In this document: in pieces, positions 37,762-46,419 of the stretch | Layout of the letters: each line of letters begins with the position of its first letter | Numbering within the stretch: the stretch's first letter is position 1 | Source: Massilia aurea | GTDB taxonomy: Bacteria > Pseudomonadota > Gammaproteobacteria > Burkholderiales > Burkholderiaceae_D | Assembly (NCBI RefSeq): GCF_014200505.1 | Contig: NZ_JACHBX010000001.1 | Location: forward strand, 744,001-808,000 | Length of the DNA stretch: 64,000 nt | Reading direction: 5' to 3' | Notes under the pieces: generated by a model | Database searches by the model: none | The model's input: the letters and a program-made list of their open reading frames with translations, nothing else | What the model was told of the DNA's origin: nothing | Translations under genes and position numbers: made by a program

Positions 37762-38829
37762 ATGAAACAATCGGCCCTCGCGCTTGCCGTCCTGGCAGCG
37801 CTGTCCCTTTCCGCACCCGTCCTCGCCCAGAGCAACGTCCAGGTCTATGGCCTAATCGACGCTGGCGCGGAATTCGTCAACCATGCCGGCGAAGACGGCG
37901 GCAACGCAGTGCGCGTCATCTCGGGCGGCAAGAACACGTCGCGCTGGGGCTTTCGTGGCAGCGAAGACCTGGGCGGCGGCCTGAAAGCCGTCTTTAACCT
38001 CGAAGGCGGCATCCTGCTCAACACGGGCGCCAGCGACGGCGCGATCTTCAAGCGCCAGGCCTACGTGGGACTGGAGAACGACCTGGGCCGGATCGTCATC
38101 GGCCGCTCGTTTACCACCGTGTACGAACTGGTGATCAAGTTCGATCCGCTCGGCTTTGCGCCGAACTACTCGTGGGCCACGGGCGGCAGCGCCACCCGGC
38201 CATCGCGCTACGGCATGACGACCCAGTTCGATAACCTGATCAAGTACACGGGGCGCACGGGCGGGTTCACGTACGGCGCCACGGTCGGCCTGGGCGAACG
38301 GTCGGGCAGCTCGCGCGAAGGCCGCAAGCTGGCGCTGGGCGGCTCGTGGTTCGGTGATGGCCTGGGCGTGATGGCGTCGTGGGAGCGGATCGACGGCACG
38401 CCGATCGAGGGCGTCGCCACGAATGGATTGGACGAAACGACGGCGTACCACGTGGCCGTCGACTACCGCAGCGGCCCGTGGCGCTACACGGCCGGCAAGC
38501 GTGGCTACAAGCTGGCCCAGGGCCGGACCAACCTGGCCGACCTGCGCGGCGACACCTACTGGGGCGGCATCACGCGCACGATCGACGCGGTCACGCTGAC
38601 GGGCGCGGTGTATCACATCAACACGAAGAACCTGCCTTCGAATCTGGACGCCGACCCGACGATGTTTGTCGCGCGCGCCATGCTGGCGCTGTCCAAGCGC
38701 ACGGACCTGTACCTGTCACTGGCGCACGCGAAGGCGGACAACGGCCAGCTGATCGGCCTGTCGCGCGACGATCCGGGCTTCGGGTCGACCCAGAGCGGCA
38801 TCACCGCAGGCATGCAGCACCGCTTCTAG
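37762..38829 (+). CDS. Gram-negative porin (trimeric, OmpC/Omp32-like)
   Basis: 355 residues. Signal peptide KQSALALAVLAALSLSAPVLAQ, mature start SNVQVYGLIDAGAEFV, then alternating beta strands of the 16-strand betaproteobacterial porin family with SRWGFRGSEDLGGGLKAVFNLEG and YVGLENDLGRIVIGRSF, ending in HRF, the C-terminal aromatic assembly signal. It has its own TctD-type promoter and a GGAG site. It probably admits citrate or related anions for the adjacent receptor and transporter. Confidence 0.93.
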   Translation: MKQSALALAVLAALSLSAPVLAQSNVQVYGLIDAGAEFVNHAGEDGGNAVRVISGGKNTSRWGFRGSEDLGGGLKAVFNLEGGILLNTGASDGAIFKRQAYVGLENDLGRIVIGRSFTTVYELVIKFDPLGFAPNYSWATGGSATRPSRYGMTTQFDNLIKYTGRTGGFTYGATVGLGERSGSSREGRKLALGGSWFGDGLGVMASWERIDGTPIEGVATNGLDETTAYHVAVDYRSGPWRYTAGKRGYKLAQGRTNLADLRGDTYWGGITRTIDAVTLTGAVYHINTKNLPSNLDADPTMFVARAMLALSKRTDLYLSLAHAKADNGQLIGLSRDDPGFGSTQSGITAGMQHRF

Positions 38830-38859
38830 TACCGCCACGCGGCACCGTGCGGCGGTATC

Positions 38860-39831
38860 ATGGACGCCATGAAAACCTCGCACGTCCTCCTGTTGACCAT
38901 GCTGGCGCTCGGCGGCCTGCCGCACGCCGGCGCCGCCGAATGCCTGATCCCGTCGAAACCCGGCGGTGGCATGGACCTCACCTGCAAGCTGGCGCAAAAA
39001 GCGCTGCACGATCAACCGGGAGCCCCTGAACTCATGCTCAGCTACCTGCCGGGCGGCGTGGGCGCCGTGGCCTGGCACTCGGTCGTCTCGCAGCGCCGCA
39101 GCGAAGCCAATACGCTCGTCACGTTTTCAGGCGGTTCGGTCCTAAATCTCGCGCTGGGCAAATTCGGCAAGGCCGACGTCGACGACGTGCGCTGGGTCGC
39201 GGCCTTCGGCGCCGACTATGGCATGGTCGCCGTGCGCGCCGATTCCCCCTACAAGACACTGTCCGACCTGCTGGGCGCGATCAAGCGCAATCCGAAGCAG
39301 GTCCTGATCGGCATGTCCGGCACGGTCGGCAGCCAGGACTGGATCAAGATGGCGCTGCTCGCGCGCATGGCCGGCGTGGACCCGCGCAAGCTGCGCTTTG
39401 TTGCCCTTGAAGGCGGCGGCGAGCAATTCATCGCGATGGGGGCAGGGCATGTACAGGCGGTGTCGGGTGACACGTCCGAAGCGCTGCTGGCAGCCAGAGC
39501 CGGCAATGTACGTGTGCTGGCAGTGCTGTCAGAACAGCGCCTGCCGGGCGCGCTGGCCGGCGTGCGCACGGCGCGCGAGCAGGGATATGACGTGGTCTGG
39601 CCGGTGATTCGCGGCGTCTGGATGGGGCCGGACGTGCGCGAGGCGGATTACCGGCGCTGGGTGAAGGCATTCGATGGGGTCGAAAGTTCGCCTGCATTTG
39701 CGGAGATGCGCACGCAGGCCGGGTTGTATCCGTTCGCGCTGACGGGGGATGCGCTCACGCGGTATGTCAAGCAGTCGGTGGATACGTATCACCGGCAGGC
39801 CAGGCAGTTCAAGTTGTTACGGGAACCGTAG
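38860..39831 (+). CDS. tctC: TctC/Bug-family periplasmic tricarboxylate-binding protein
   Basis: 323 residues (320 from the second ATG at 38869, which fits the signal peptide KTSHVLLLTMLALGGLPHAGA better). The mature part has the Bug pattern: CLIPSKPGGGMDLTCKL at the start, then LSYLPGGVGAVAWHSV and a VLIGMSGTVGSQDW segment. Bug proteins usually feed a TctAB transporter, but no tctA or tctB is present here, so it may serve CitMHS uptake or act as the sensing partner of TctE, as described for BctC in Bordetella. It follows the porin by 30 bases, separated by a GC hairpin. Confidence 0.88.
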   Translation: MDAMKTSHVLLLTMLALGGLPHAGAAECLIPSKPGGGMDLTCKLAQKALHDQPGAPELMLSYLPGGVGAVAWHSVVSQRRSEANTLVTFSGGSVLNLALGKFGKADVDDVRWVAAFGADYGMVAVRADSPYKTLSDLLGAIKRNPKQVLIGMSGTVGSQDWIKMALLARMAGVDPRKLRFVALEGGGEQFIAMGAGHVQAVSGDTSEALLAARAGNVRVLAVLSEQRLPGALAGVRTAREQGYDVVWPVIRGVWMGPDVREADYRRWVKAFDGVESSPAFAEMRTQAGLYPFALTGDALTRYVKQSVDTYHRQARQFKLLREP

Positions 39832-39868
39832 GACGGCAGGGTACACGTTGGACCAGCTCGGTTTCGAC

Positions 39869-40384
39869 ATGCCGCTGTCGAGCGCCGGCGCGTGGGGCCT
39901 CGGGTGTGCAGTCCTGCTGCTATGCGGCTTGTGGGCGATCGGCAGCGTGATCGAACGTCGTAAAGCACCGCACGCGCGTGCGGAGGACGAACGCAAGATG
40001 CTGGCGTCGTCGTCCATATGGCCGCGTAACCTGGCTGAAGCGTTCGCATTCGCCGCGAGTATGCTGATCGTGACGGGCGGGTGGGAAGTGCTTTATCGCG
40101 GGTTCTTGCTGCTGGTGCTAACGCCTGTCATTGGCCTGCCGTTGGCGATTGCTGCATCCGCGCTTGCCTACGGTCTCGGGCATGGCTATGAAAATCCGAA
40201 GCAGCTTATAGGCTCGATCATCTCGGCGTTCTTTTTTACCATTGCGTATGCCTGGACACAGAGTCTGTGGTGGTTGATCCTCATTCACGGATCCATACCC
40301 CTGAGTACGATTCCGGCAGTGATGCGTGCGCAGCGCCGTCACCCCACTCTACGGTCCACCATCACGTCTGTCATCGGCAGCTGA
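39869..40384 (+). CDS. CPBP-family intramembrane protease-like protein, probably N-terminally short
   Basis: 171 residues from the ATG at 39869; a TTG at 39848 is also possible, and the frame is open back into tctC. Three or four membrane helices remain. The CPBP (Abi/CAAX protease) motif 1 appears as WEVLYRGF, where the usual paired Glu-Glu is Trp-Glu; GLGHGYENP and LILIHGSIPL supply motifs 2 and 3. Family members normally have two more N-terminal helices, so the 5' part may be lost. Peptidase activity is doubtful. Confidence 0.6.
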   Translation: MPLSSAGAWGLGCAVLLLCGLWAIGSVIERRKAPHARAEDERKMLASSSIWPRNLAEAFAFAASMLIVTGGWEVLYRGFLLLVLTPVIGLPLAIAASALAYGLGHGYENPKQLIGSIISAFFFTIAYAWTQSLWWLILIHGSIPLSTIPAVMRAQRRHPTLRSTITSVIGS

Positions 40385-40527
40385 AGGGTTGCGTCTATCC
40401 AGCAGCTCGCAGTATTGACAGTACGTGACTTTTTCATAACGGCAACCTATCATGCTGGCATGAGGGCCTCGTGCAGGTCAGAAACGGGCACCTTCAAGGA
40501 TATCCATTCATTTAAGCCCACTCGTTT

Positions 40528-41484
40528 ATGACTTTGCCACCCGTAATTCCTCCGTCGGTGATTTGCGAAGACCCCGGCGTGTACCGGACGCTATTGGAAT
40601 CCACCAAGGCAATTCCGTGGCGAATAGACTGGGCGACGATGCGGTTTACCTACATTGGTCCGCAGATCGAAGAACTGCTGGGATGGAGCCAGGCAAGCTG
40701 GCTCACTGTGAACGATTGGGCCGAGCGCATTCATGAGGAAGATCGTCAGAAGACGGTCGAATTCTGTGTGGCGCAGTCGCAAAAAGGCGTTGACCACGAG
40801 GCTGACTACCGCGCCATCACGCGCCAGGGCCACCATGTCTGGATCCGGGATGTGGTTCACGTCGTGCGTCGCCCTGACGGCAGTGTGGAGTCGTTGGTCG
40901 GCTTCATGTTTGACATCTCGGCGCGAAAAGAGGCCGAAGACAAGATCGTTCAGTTGCAGCGCGAACTCGAGCTTCTGTCGTACCGCGACAGCCTCACGGG
41001 TGTTGCCAACAGACGCATGTTCGACACTGTCTATCCTGCGGAATGGGTCAAAGCGCGCGATAGCGGTCACCCGCTGTCTCTTGTGATCATCGATATCGAT
41101 CACTTCAAGCAGTACAACGATCACTATGGTCACGTGCAGGGTGACGAGTGCCTGCGACGCGTGGCCCACGTGCTCAACGCAGCAGCAGCCGATCCGGACG
41201 AGCTGTGCGCCCGGCTTGGTGGCGAGGAATTCGTCTTGCTGTTGCCTGGCACAGACCGGGAGGCGGCGTGGAGCAAGGCTGAACGCTGCCGTGAGCTGCT
41301 GGCGGCGCAAGAGATTTTGCACGCCTGCTCTGGCGTCGGCCGGCTCGTGACCGTGAGCATGGGCATCGGCACGATCGTTCCAGGTGCCCAAGATGACGCC
41401 AAGGTGTTCCTCGACCGGATTGATCGCCGTCTTTATCAGGCGAAGTCAGCAGGACGTGACCGGTTCTGCGACAACGACGCATAG
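40528..41484 (+). CDS. PAS-GGDEF diguanylate cyclase
   Basis: 318 residues, no membrane segments. A PAS domain of the PAS_3 kind (about 20-140, ending VGFMFDISARKEAED), a short coiled coil and a GGDEF domain with SLTGVANRRMFD, DIDHFKQYNDHYGH and an intact GGEEF near residue 235. No RxxD inhibitory site is evident five residues before GGEEF. It is a cytoplasmic c-di-GMP synthase that responds to a PAS ligand. The ribosome site is weak. Confidence 0.92.
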   Translation: MTLPPVIPPSVICEDPGVYRTLLESTKAIPWRIDWATMRFTYIGPQIEELLGWSQASWLTVNDWAERIHEEDRQKTVEFCVAQSQKGVDHEADYRAITRQGHHVWIRDVVHVVRRPDGSVESLVGFMFDISARKEAEDKIVQLQRELELLSYRDSLTGVANRRMFDTVYPAEWVKARDSGHPLSLVIIDIDHFKQYNDHYGHVQGDECLRRVAHVLNAAAADPDELCARLGGEEFVLLLPGTDREAAWSKAERCRELLAAQEILHACSGVGRLVTVSMGIGTIVPGAQDDAKVFLDRIDRRLYQAKSAGRDRFCDNDA

Positions 41485-41570
41485 TGTCGATGCGATGGTT
41501 CGCCGGCTTCACGAAAGGCGTCGATAGTTAATGAAGCAGCCAGCAAATCGATTGTCCAAAAGCGCTTGGC

Positions 41571-41590
41571 GTGAGTTTGCGTGAGATTGC
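41571..41590. repeat. Tandem 10-bp direct repeat before the zinc-ribbon gene
   Basis: GTGAGTTTGC and GTGAGATTGC stand side by side, one helical turn apart, about 55 bases before the gene at 41644. A possible -10 (TATAAC) follows at 41621-41626. It could be an activator site. Confidence 0.35.
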
Positions 41591-41643
41591 GCTTCCTCAG
41601 TCCAGATAAACTCTACATCTTATAACCCTGGGAATGGCAGCCT

Positions 41644-42291
41644 ATGTCCGAAATGCAGTTTGCTAACAATTATCATGATCTGAGCAACTCGACAGGCGTC
41701 GATGCAGGGTTCCAGTTCGAATTCTCCTGCGAGCGCTGCAGTGACCGCTGGCGCACGCACTTCAAACCGTACCGCAGCGCCCAGGCCTCGGGCTGGCTGC
41801 AAAAGGGGGCAAGCATGTTCGGTGGCCTGCTCGGTAATGCAGGTAGTGTAATCGACAGCATGGCCCAGGCGGGCTGGCATTCGGCACGCGACGAAGCCTT
41901 TACTGAGGCACTAGCCGCTGGCAAGACGCACTTCAACCGGTGCGGAAACTGTCACGACTACGTCTGCAACCAGTGCTTCGACAACGCGAACGGCCTTTGC
42001 TTCAACTGCGCACCCAATGTGAAGGTGAAGATCACGCAGGCACGCGCCCAGGGCGAGGTGTCGGCCGCGTCCGAAAAGGCAAACGCCGAAGGCCAGACGC
42101 GCGGTGGGCGCCTGGACGTCACGCAGAACATGCAGCTGGTGTGTACGCGATGCCGGGCCGAAACCCATGGCGCGAAGTTCTGCCCGGAGTGCGGCCACCG
42201 GACTGCCCAGCAGGTTGCTTGTCGCGCCTGTTCGACGACGCTACAGCCGGGCACAAAGTTTTGTACCGAGTGCGGCGAGCGTCAAGCGTAA
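41644..42291 (+). CDS. Multi-zinc-ribbon protein
   Basis: 215 residues. Cys pairs: CERCSDRW near 29, then CGNCHDYVCNQC and LCFNCAPN near 100-123, then a double zinc ribbon CTRCRAETHGAKFCPECGHR and CRACSTTLQPGTKFCTECG at the C-terminus. A Gly/Met-rich helix in between (about 55-75) could be amphipathic. Such proteins are usually protein- or nucleic-acid-binding scaffolds; the specific role is unknown. Confidence 0.8.
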   Translation: MSEMQFANNYHDLSNSTGVDAGFQFEFSCERCSDRWRTHFKPYRSAQASGWLQKGASMFGGLLGNAGSVIDSMAQAGWHSARDEAFTEALAAGKTHFNRCGNCHDYVCNQCFDNANGLCFNCAPNVKVKITQARAQGEVSAASEKANAEGQTRGGRLDVTQNMQLVCTRCRAETHGAKFCPECGHRTAQQVACRACSTTLQPGTKFCTECGERQA

Positions 42292-42436
42292 GTCTGTACC
42301 CGGCCTGTCGACGCGGCCATGCTTCAGCGCCGCGCCGATCATCGCCGTGAAGTCCTGGGTTTATATCGCATTAACACCAGGCAACCACCTCCCCATGCCG
42401 TAGACTGCATCACACACATGCAACCAGGCAAAGCCG

Positions 42437-44026
42437 ATGACCGCCATCACCACGTTCTTCAGCCACCAGCCGATGTTTGCGCTGTTCTTTACCATCGCTG
42501 CGGGCTACTTGCTGGGGGCGGTCAGCGTGAAAGGTTTGTCACTCGGTTCCGGCGCGGTATTGTTCGTCGGCCTGGCCGTTGGCGCGGCCGTGCCTGACCT
42601 CGTCTTGCCCGGCATGCTCGGCAACCTGGGCCTGCTGCTGTTCCTGTATGGCGTCGGCATCGCCTATGGCGCCCAGTTCTTTCGCGGCTTGACGACGCCC
42701 GACGGCATCAAGGCCAATCTGGCGGCGCTGCTGGCCGTCATCACGGCGCTGGCGCTGGCCGTCGGCGTGGCATGGTTGTTCCCCGTCTTTGCCTTGCCCG
42801 AAGCGCTGGGCGCCTTCGCGGGCGCTGGCACCAGCACGGCGGCTCTGCAGGCGGCGCTGGCCGTGTTCGGCACGTCCGCCGCGACCGGGTATTCGGTCGC
42901 CTACCCGGTCGGCGTGGCCGTGCCCATCCTGCTGCTCGGGCTGTACAACGCCGTGTTCAAGCCTAAAACCGCCGCGCCAGCATCGTCCGCGCTGCACCTG
43001 GAAGAAATCGACGTGGCCGAATTTTCGGTGCTCGGCATGACCCTGCTTGAAGCCGCAGCGCGCTTGCCCGACGGCGTAGCCATCGTTGCACTGCGGCGTG
43101 GCGAGCACAATCTGGTGGCCGATAACGCCATGCGTATCGAACCGGGCGATCGTTTGCTCGTTGCCGGCAATGACCAGGCCGTGCTGCATGAGGTGGCCAC
43201 GCGCTTTGGCCCGGCGCATCCGGGCGGCATGCTGCACGACCGCAGCGACCTGGATTATGACCGTTTCTTCATTTCCACTGCCAGCATGGCCGGCTTGCCA
43301 CTGAGCGCGCTGGCGCTGCCGGCCGGACTCAATGCCCGCGTTCTGCACCTGCGGCGTGGGGATGCCGACCTGGTCTTGAACCCGGGGCGGCTGCTCGAAA
43401 TGGGTGACCGCGTCGGCGTGCTCGCGCCGCGCAGCAGCTTCCCGGCGCTGCGCAAACTGTTCGGCGATTCGGTGCGCAGCACGGGGGAGGTGAGCTATAT
43501 CGGGATCGGCGTTGGCGTGACGCTCGGGCTGGCGTTCGGTGTGATCGTCTGGCCGTTGCCGCTGATTGGGCAGTTCTCGTTCGGGTTTGCGGGGCTGCTG
43601 CTGGTGGCGCTGGTGCTTGGCTGGCGTCGTCGCAGCGGGATGTTCCAGTGGGCGATGCCGATCCCGGCCAACCTGGTCGTGCGTAATTTCGGTCTGACAC
43701 TGTTCCTCGCGGTCGTGGGCATTTCGTCGGGCGCGACGTTTGCCGCGGCGATCGCCAACGATGGCTTGCTGTACCTGCTGCTGGGCAGTGCGATCGCAGC
43801 CACGCTCGTCATCGTGACGATGGTCATTGCCTTGTTCGTGTTTCGCCTGCCGTTCGACAGCGTCGTCGGCATCGTGGCCGGCACCACGGGCAATCCCGCC
43901 ATCCTCGCGTTTGCCAACCGGATTGCGCCAACGGACCGCCCCGACATCGGATACGCGATGATTTTCCCGTCGATGACGGTGCTCAAGATCGTGCTGGTGC
44001 AAGTGATCGGCGTCGTGGGACGGTGA
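42437..44026 (+). CDS. AspT/AAEx-family antiporter-like protein with two TrkA-C domains
   Basis: 529 residues. Five or six membrane helices, two cytoplasmic RCK/TrkA-C domains (about 185-265 and 275-335, each ending in a GDRLLVAG or GDRVGVLA strand) and then a second membrane half. This split arrangement and the GAGTSTAALQAALAVFGTSA and GTTGNPAILAFANR segments match the aspartate-alanine exchanger family. The substrate may be an amino acid or dicarboxylate. Confidence 0.87.
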   Translation: MTAITTFFSHQPMFALFFTIAAGYLLGAVSVKGLSLGSGAVLFVGLAVGAAVPDLVLPGMLGNLGLLLFLYGVGIAYGAQFFRGLTTPDGIKANLAALLAVITALALAVGVAWLFPVFALPEALGAFAGAGTSTAALQAALAVFGTSAATGYSVAYPVGVAVPILLLGLYNAVFKPKTAAPASSALHLEEIDVAEFSVLGMTLLEAAARLPDGVAIVALRRGEHNLVADNAMRIEPGDRLLVAGNDQAVLHEVATRFGPAHPGGMLHDRSDLDYDRFFISTASMAGLPLSALALPAGLNARVLHLRRGDADLVLNPGRLLEMGDRVGVLAPRSSFPALRKLFGDSVRSTGEVSYIGIGVGVTLGLAFGVIVWPLPLIGQFSFGFAGLLLVALVLGWRRRSGMFQWAMPIPANLVVRNFGLTLFLAVVGISSGATFAAAIANDGLLYLLLGSAIAATLVIVTMVIALFVFRLPFDSVVGIVAGTTGNPAILAFANRIAPTDRPDIGYAMIFPSMTVLKIVLVQVIGVVGR

Positions 44027-44068
44027 ACTTTTCACGTGTCCGCAATCCGCGCACCGTAAAATAGCGGT

Positions 44069-44080
44069 TTGATCGATCAA
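44069..44080. promoter_or_regulatory. Perfect 12-bp palindrome upstream of a small gene
   Basis: TTGATCGATCAA ends 14 bases before the ATG at 44095. Its position fits an operator covering the start region. It resembles a compressed FNR site but lacks the 4-base spacer. Confidence 0.35.
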
Positions 44081-44094
44081 GCACGGATTATTTT

Positions 44095-44343
44095 ATGGAA
44101 CCAGCAGAGCAGCGTTATCTCGTCCGCCAGGACAAACGGTCGGACGACGGCAAGAAACCACCCGTCTTCGCGAAGGTCATGCGCAGCAAGGAAGGCAAGT
44201 TCGAGGGCGTCTCCTTCATCAAGAACAAGGAGAAGGCGACGATCATGACGATCGCGCAAGCGGACGAAGTCATTGCCTGGGCCACGACCAAGAAAGACAA
44301 AGCGGCCGAGTACGAGACCCGAATCATTTGCGTTGGCCAGTAA
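44095..44343 (+). CDS. Small hypothetical protein
   Basis: 82 residues, lysine-rich, mixed alpha/beta prediction (YLVRQDKRSDDGKKPPVFAK, then TIMTIAQADEVIAWATTKK). No signal, membrane segment or known domain. No strong ribosome site. It may share a transcript with exoD 42 bases downstream. Confidence 0.5.
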   Translation: MEPAEQRYLVRQDKRSDDGKKPPVFAKVMRSKEGKFEGVSFIKNKEKATIMTIAQADEVIAWATTKKDKAAEYETRIICVGQ

Positions 44344-44385
44344 GCCACCCTGTTCGGCCAGCCGGACGCACTACACGACCACATC

Positions 44386-45012
44386 ATGCACAGTGAACCA
44401 CCCGTTTCCCAGCGCCTGCGCGCGCTGGTCCGCTCGATGCCGCGCACCGGCATCACCCTCAGTGAACTGATCCGCAGCGTCGGCAACGACGGCCTCCTGA
44501 TCCTGGTGGCGTTGCTCACGCTCGTGTTCCTGATCCCGATTTCGATTCCGGGCGTGAGCACCGTCTTTGGCGCCGCGATCCTGCTCATCAGCGTCAGCCG
44601 CCTGATCGGGCGCGACCTGTGGATTCCATCGAAGCTCGAACACCGCGTCATCGGCACGCGCAAGCTGCGTCCGCTGCTGCGCAAGGCGCTCTCATGGCTC
44701 AAGAAGCTCGAGCGTGTCAGCAAGCCGAACCGCATCCAGTGGCTGGTGGCTGCCGGTGCGGTGGCCTTCTTTAATAATGCGGCCCTGATCCTGGGCGCCG
44801 TGCTGCTGATGATGCCGTTCGGCCTGATCCCGTTCAGCAATACGTTCCCCGCCGTGGCGATCCTGTTCCTGGCCATCGGCCTGCTGCAGCGCGACGGTGT
44901 CTGCATCCTGCTGGGCCACATCAGCAATGTCGTGACGATCATCTATTTCGGCGTGCTGATCGGCGGTGGTGGCCTGGCCGTGCGTGAACTGGTCAACCGC
45001 TTTGTTGGCTGA
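44386..45012 (+). CDS. exoD: ExoD-family exopolysaccharide-synthesis membrane protein
   Basis: 208 residues with about four or five membrane helices. GITLSELIRSVGNDGLLILV followed by LIPISIPGVSTVFGAAI is the characteristic N-terminal half of ExoD proteins; GAVLLMMPFGLIPFSNTFP is the conserved second half. The family was named for exopolysaccharide and alkali-tolerance phenotypes in rhizobia; the biochemical role is unknown. Confidence 0.88.
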   Translation: MHSEPPVSQRLRALVRSMPRTGITLSELIRSVGNDGLLILVALLTLVFLIPISIPGVSTVFGAAILLISVSRLIGRDLWIPSKLEHRVIGTRKLRPLLRKALSWLKKLERVSKPNRIQWLVAAGAVAFFNNAALILGAVLLMMPFGLIPFSNTFPAVAILFLAIGLLQRDGVCILLGHISNVVTIIYFGVLIGGGGLAVRELVNRFVG

Positions 45013-45157
45013 CAGTACTGTTGGCTTGTTGCAAGGTAGTTCTTTCTGATAAGCTGGCCCTCAGTCGCCCGTGCGCCGTCTGCCGGCCCCCAGGCGCGAA
45101 TCAATCACCCCGCACCCAGGCCCGCCAGCCTGGTGCCGGCACCCCGGAACGCCGAAC

Positions 45158-46342
45158 ATGAGTAATGACATGCCTATGCTGGATGCGTCGACGATGGTGC
45201 TGGTGCTCGCGCTGGGCAACCTGACCCTGTGCGCGCTGCTGACCTTTTTCAATCACGGCCCCGTGCGCGCCCCTGCGATGACGTTCTGGAGCCTGTCGAA
45301 ACAGATCCAGGGTGGCGCCTGGCTGCTGCTGGCACTGGGCGACTCTGGCGTGGTGCCGGCCCCGATCTCGATTCCCGGTGGCTATGCGCTGCTGTTTGCC
45401 GGCGTGGCGATCGAGTCGGGCGCCTCGTGGGAAGCGGCGCGCCGACCGGCCTGGCGCACCCCGACGCTGATCCTGGGCGGCGTGGCGGTCCTCGTGTTCT
45501 TCCTGTGTTACCTGATCGACGAAGAAGGCTTGCGCAGCGTGGCCGCATCGCTGCTGCTGGGCGCGTTCTATCTGTCGGGCTCGGTGGCGCTTGGCTGGCG
45601 CTGGCGTGATGCCAGCCTGCTGCAACGCTTCCTGTCGCTGGCCACAGGGGCGCTGGCGCTGGTGGTCGCGGCGCGTGGATTATCGGTGCTGCTGTTGCCA
45701 CGCGGCTGGGGCTGGCTCTCGAACGATCTGCTGAGCCAATTCTCCAGCGGCGCCCTGTACCTGCTCCTGCTCGGCAATGCCTTCGGCGTGCTGCTCTTGA
45801 CCCGGGAACGCCTGCAGGACACGCTCGAGCGGCTCGAAACCATCGATCCGCTGACCGACGCGCCGAACCGGCGTGGTTTCTTCCAGCTGCTCGCGCCCTG
45901 GCTGGCGCTGGCGCGCCGGCCCGGCCTGCCGACGGGGCTGATCGTGTTCGACCTGGATGGCTTCAAGCGCATTAACGACAGCTATGGCCATCCGGCTGGC
46001 GACGTCGTGCTGCACCAGATGGTCGCGCTGTGCCGGCGCCAGCTGCGCGACAGCGACCAGCTGGGGCGCGTGGTGGGCGTCGAATTCGCCGTCCTGCTGC
46101 CGCGCACCAGCCTCGATGAAGCCGTGATGGTGGCCGAGCGCATTCGCGCCGCGATCGACACGACGCCGGTCAAGAGCGAGCGGGCGATGATCAAGCTCAC
46201 GGCCAGTTTTGGCGTGACGACGATCCGGCCCGAAGACAGCACGACGTCGCTGTTCCAGCGCGCCGACGAGGCCATGCAGCGCGCCAAGCAAGCGGGCCGC
46301 AACCGCGTGACGCCGGCCAGCGAAGCGGTCGCCGATATTTAG
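45158..46342 (+). CDS. Membrane GGDEF-domain protein with degenerate active site
   Basis: 394 residues. Seven or so membrane helices in the first about 220 residues, then a short coiled coil and a GGDEF domain. The fold is clear (LIVFDLDGFKRINDSYGHPAGD), but the signature is VGVEF instead of GGDEF and the entry motif is DPLTDAPNRR instead of the usual DxLTGLxNR. Cyclase activity is therefore unlikely; it may act as a c-di-GMP or GTP sensor or partner. The ATG at 45158 is preferred over an earlier start. Confidence 0.88.
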   Translation: MSNDMPMLDASTMVLVLALGNLTLCALLTFFNHGPVRAPAMTFWSLSKQIQGGAWLLLALGDSGVVPAPISIPGGYALLFAGVAIESGASWEAARRPAWRTPTLILGGVAVLVFFLCYLIDEEGLRSVAASLLLGAFYLSGSVALGWRWRDASLLQRFLSLATGALALVVAARGLSVLLLPRGWGWLSNDLLSQFSSGALYLLLLGNAFGVLLLTRERLQDTLERLETIDPLTDAPNRRGFFQLLAPWLALARRPGLPTGLIVFDLDGFKRINDSYGHPAGDVVLHQMVALCRRQLRDSDQLGRVVGVEFAVLLPRTSLDEAVMVAERIRAAIDTTPVKSERAMIKLTASFGVTTIRPEDSTTSLFQRADEAMQRAKQAGRNRVTPASEAVADI

Positions 46343-46372
46343 CTTCCAGACGAGCTTGCAGGCGAGCTTGCC

Positions 46373-46389
46373 GGCTCATGTAATGAGCC
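46373..46389. terminator. Short hairpin between the GGDEF and Ppx-like genes
   Basis: GGCTCAT, loop GTA, ATGAGCC: perfect 7-bp stem, no T-run. Confidence 0.35.
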
Positions 46390-46419
46390 CGTCACGGTGG
46401 CCGCTTATGCTCATAAGCC

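Noticed and set aside
40415-40420. TTGACA before the PAS-GGDEF gene as a promoter -35
   Set aside because: No -10-like hexamer lies at 16-18 bases; the nearest TATCAT is 27 bases away.
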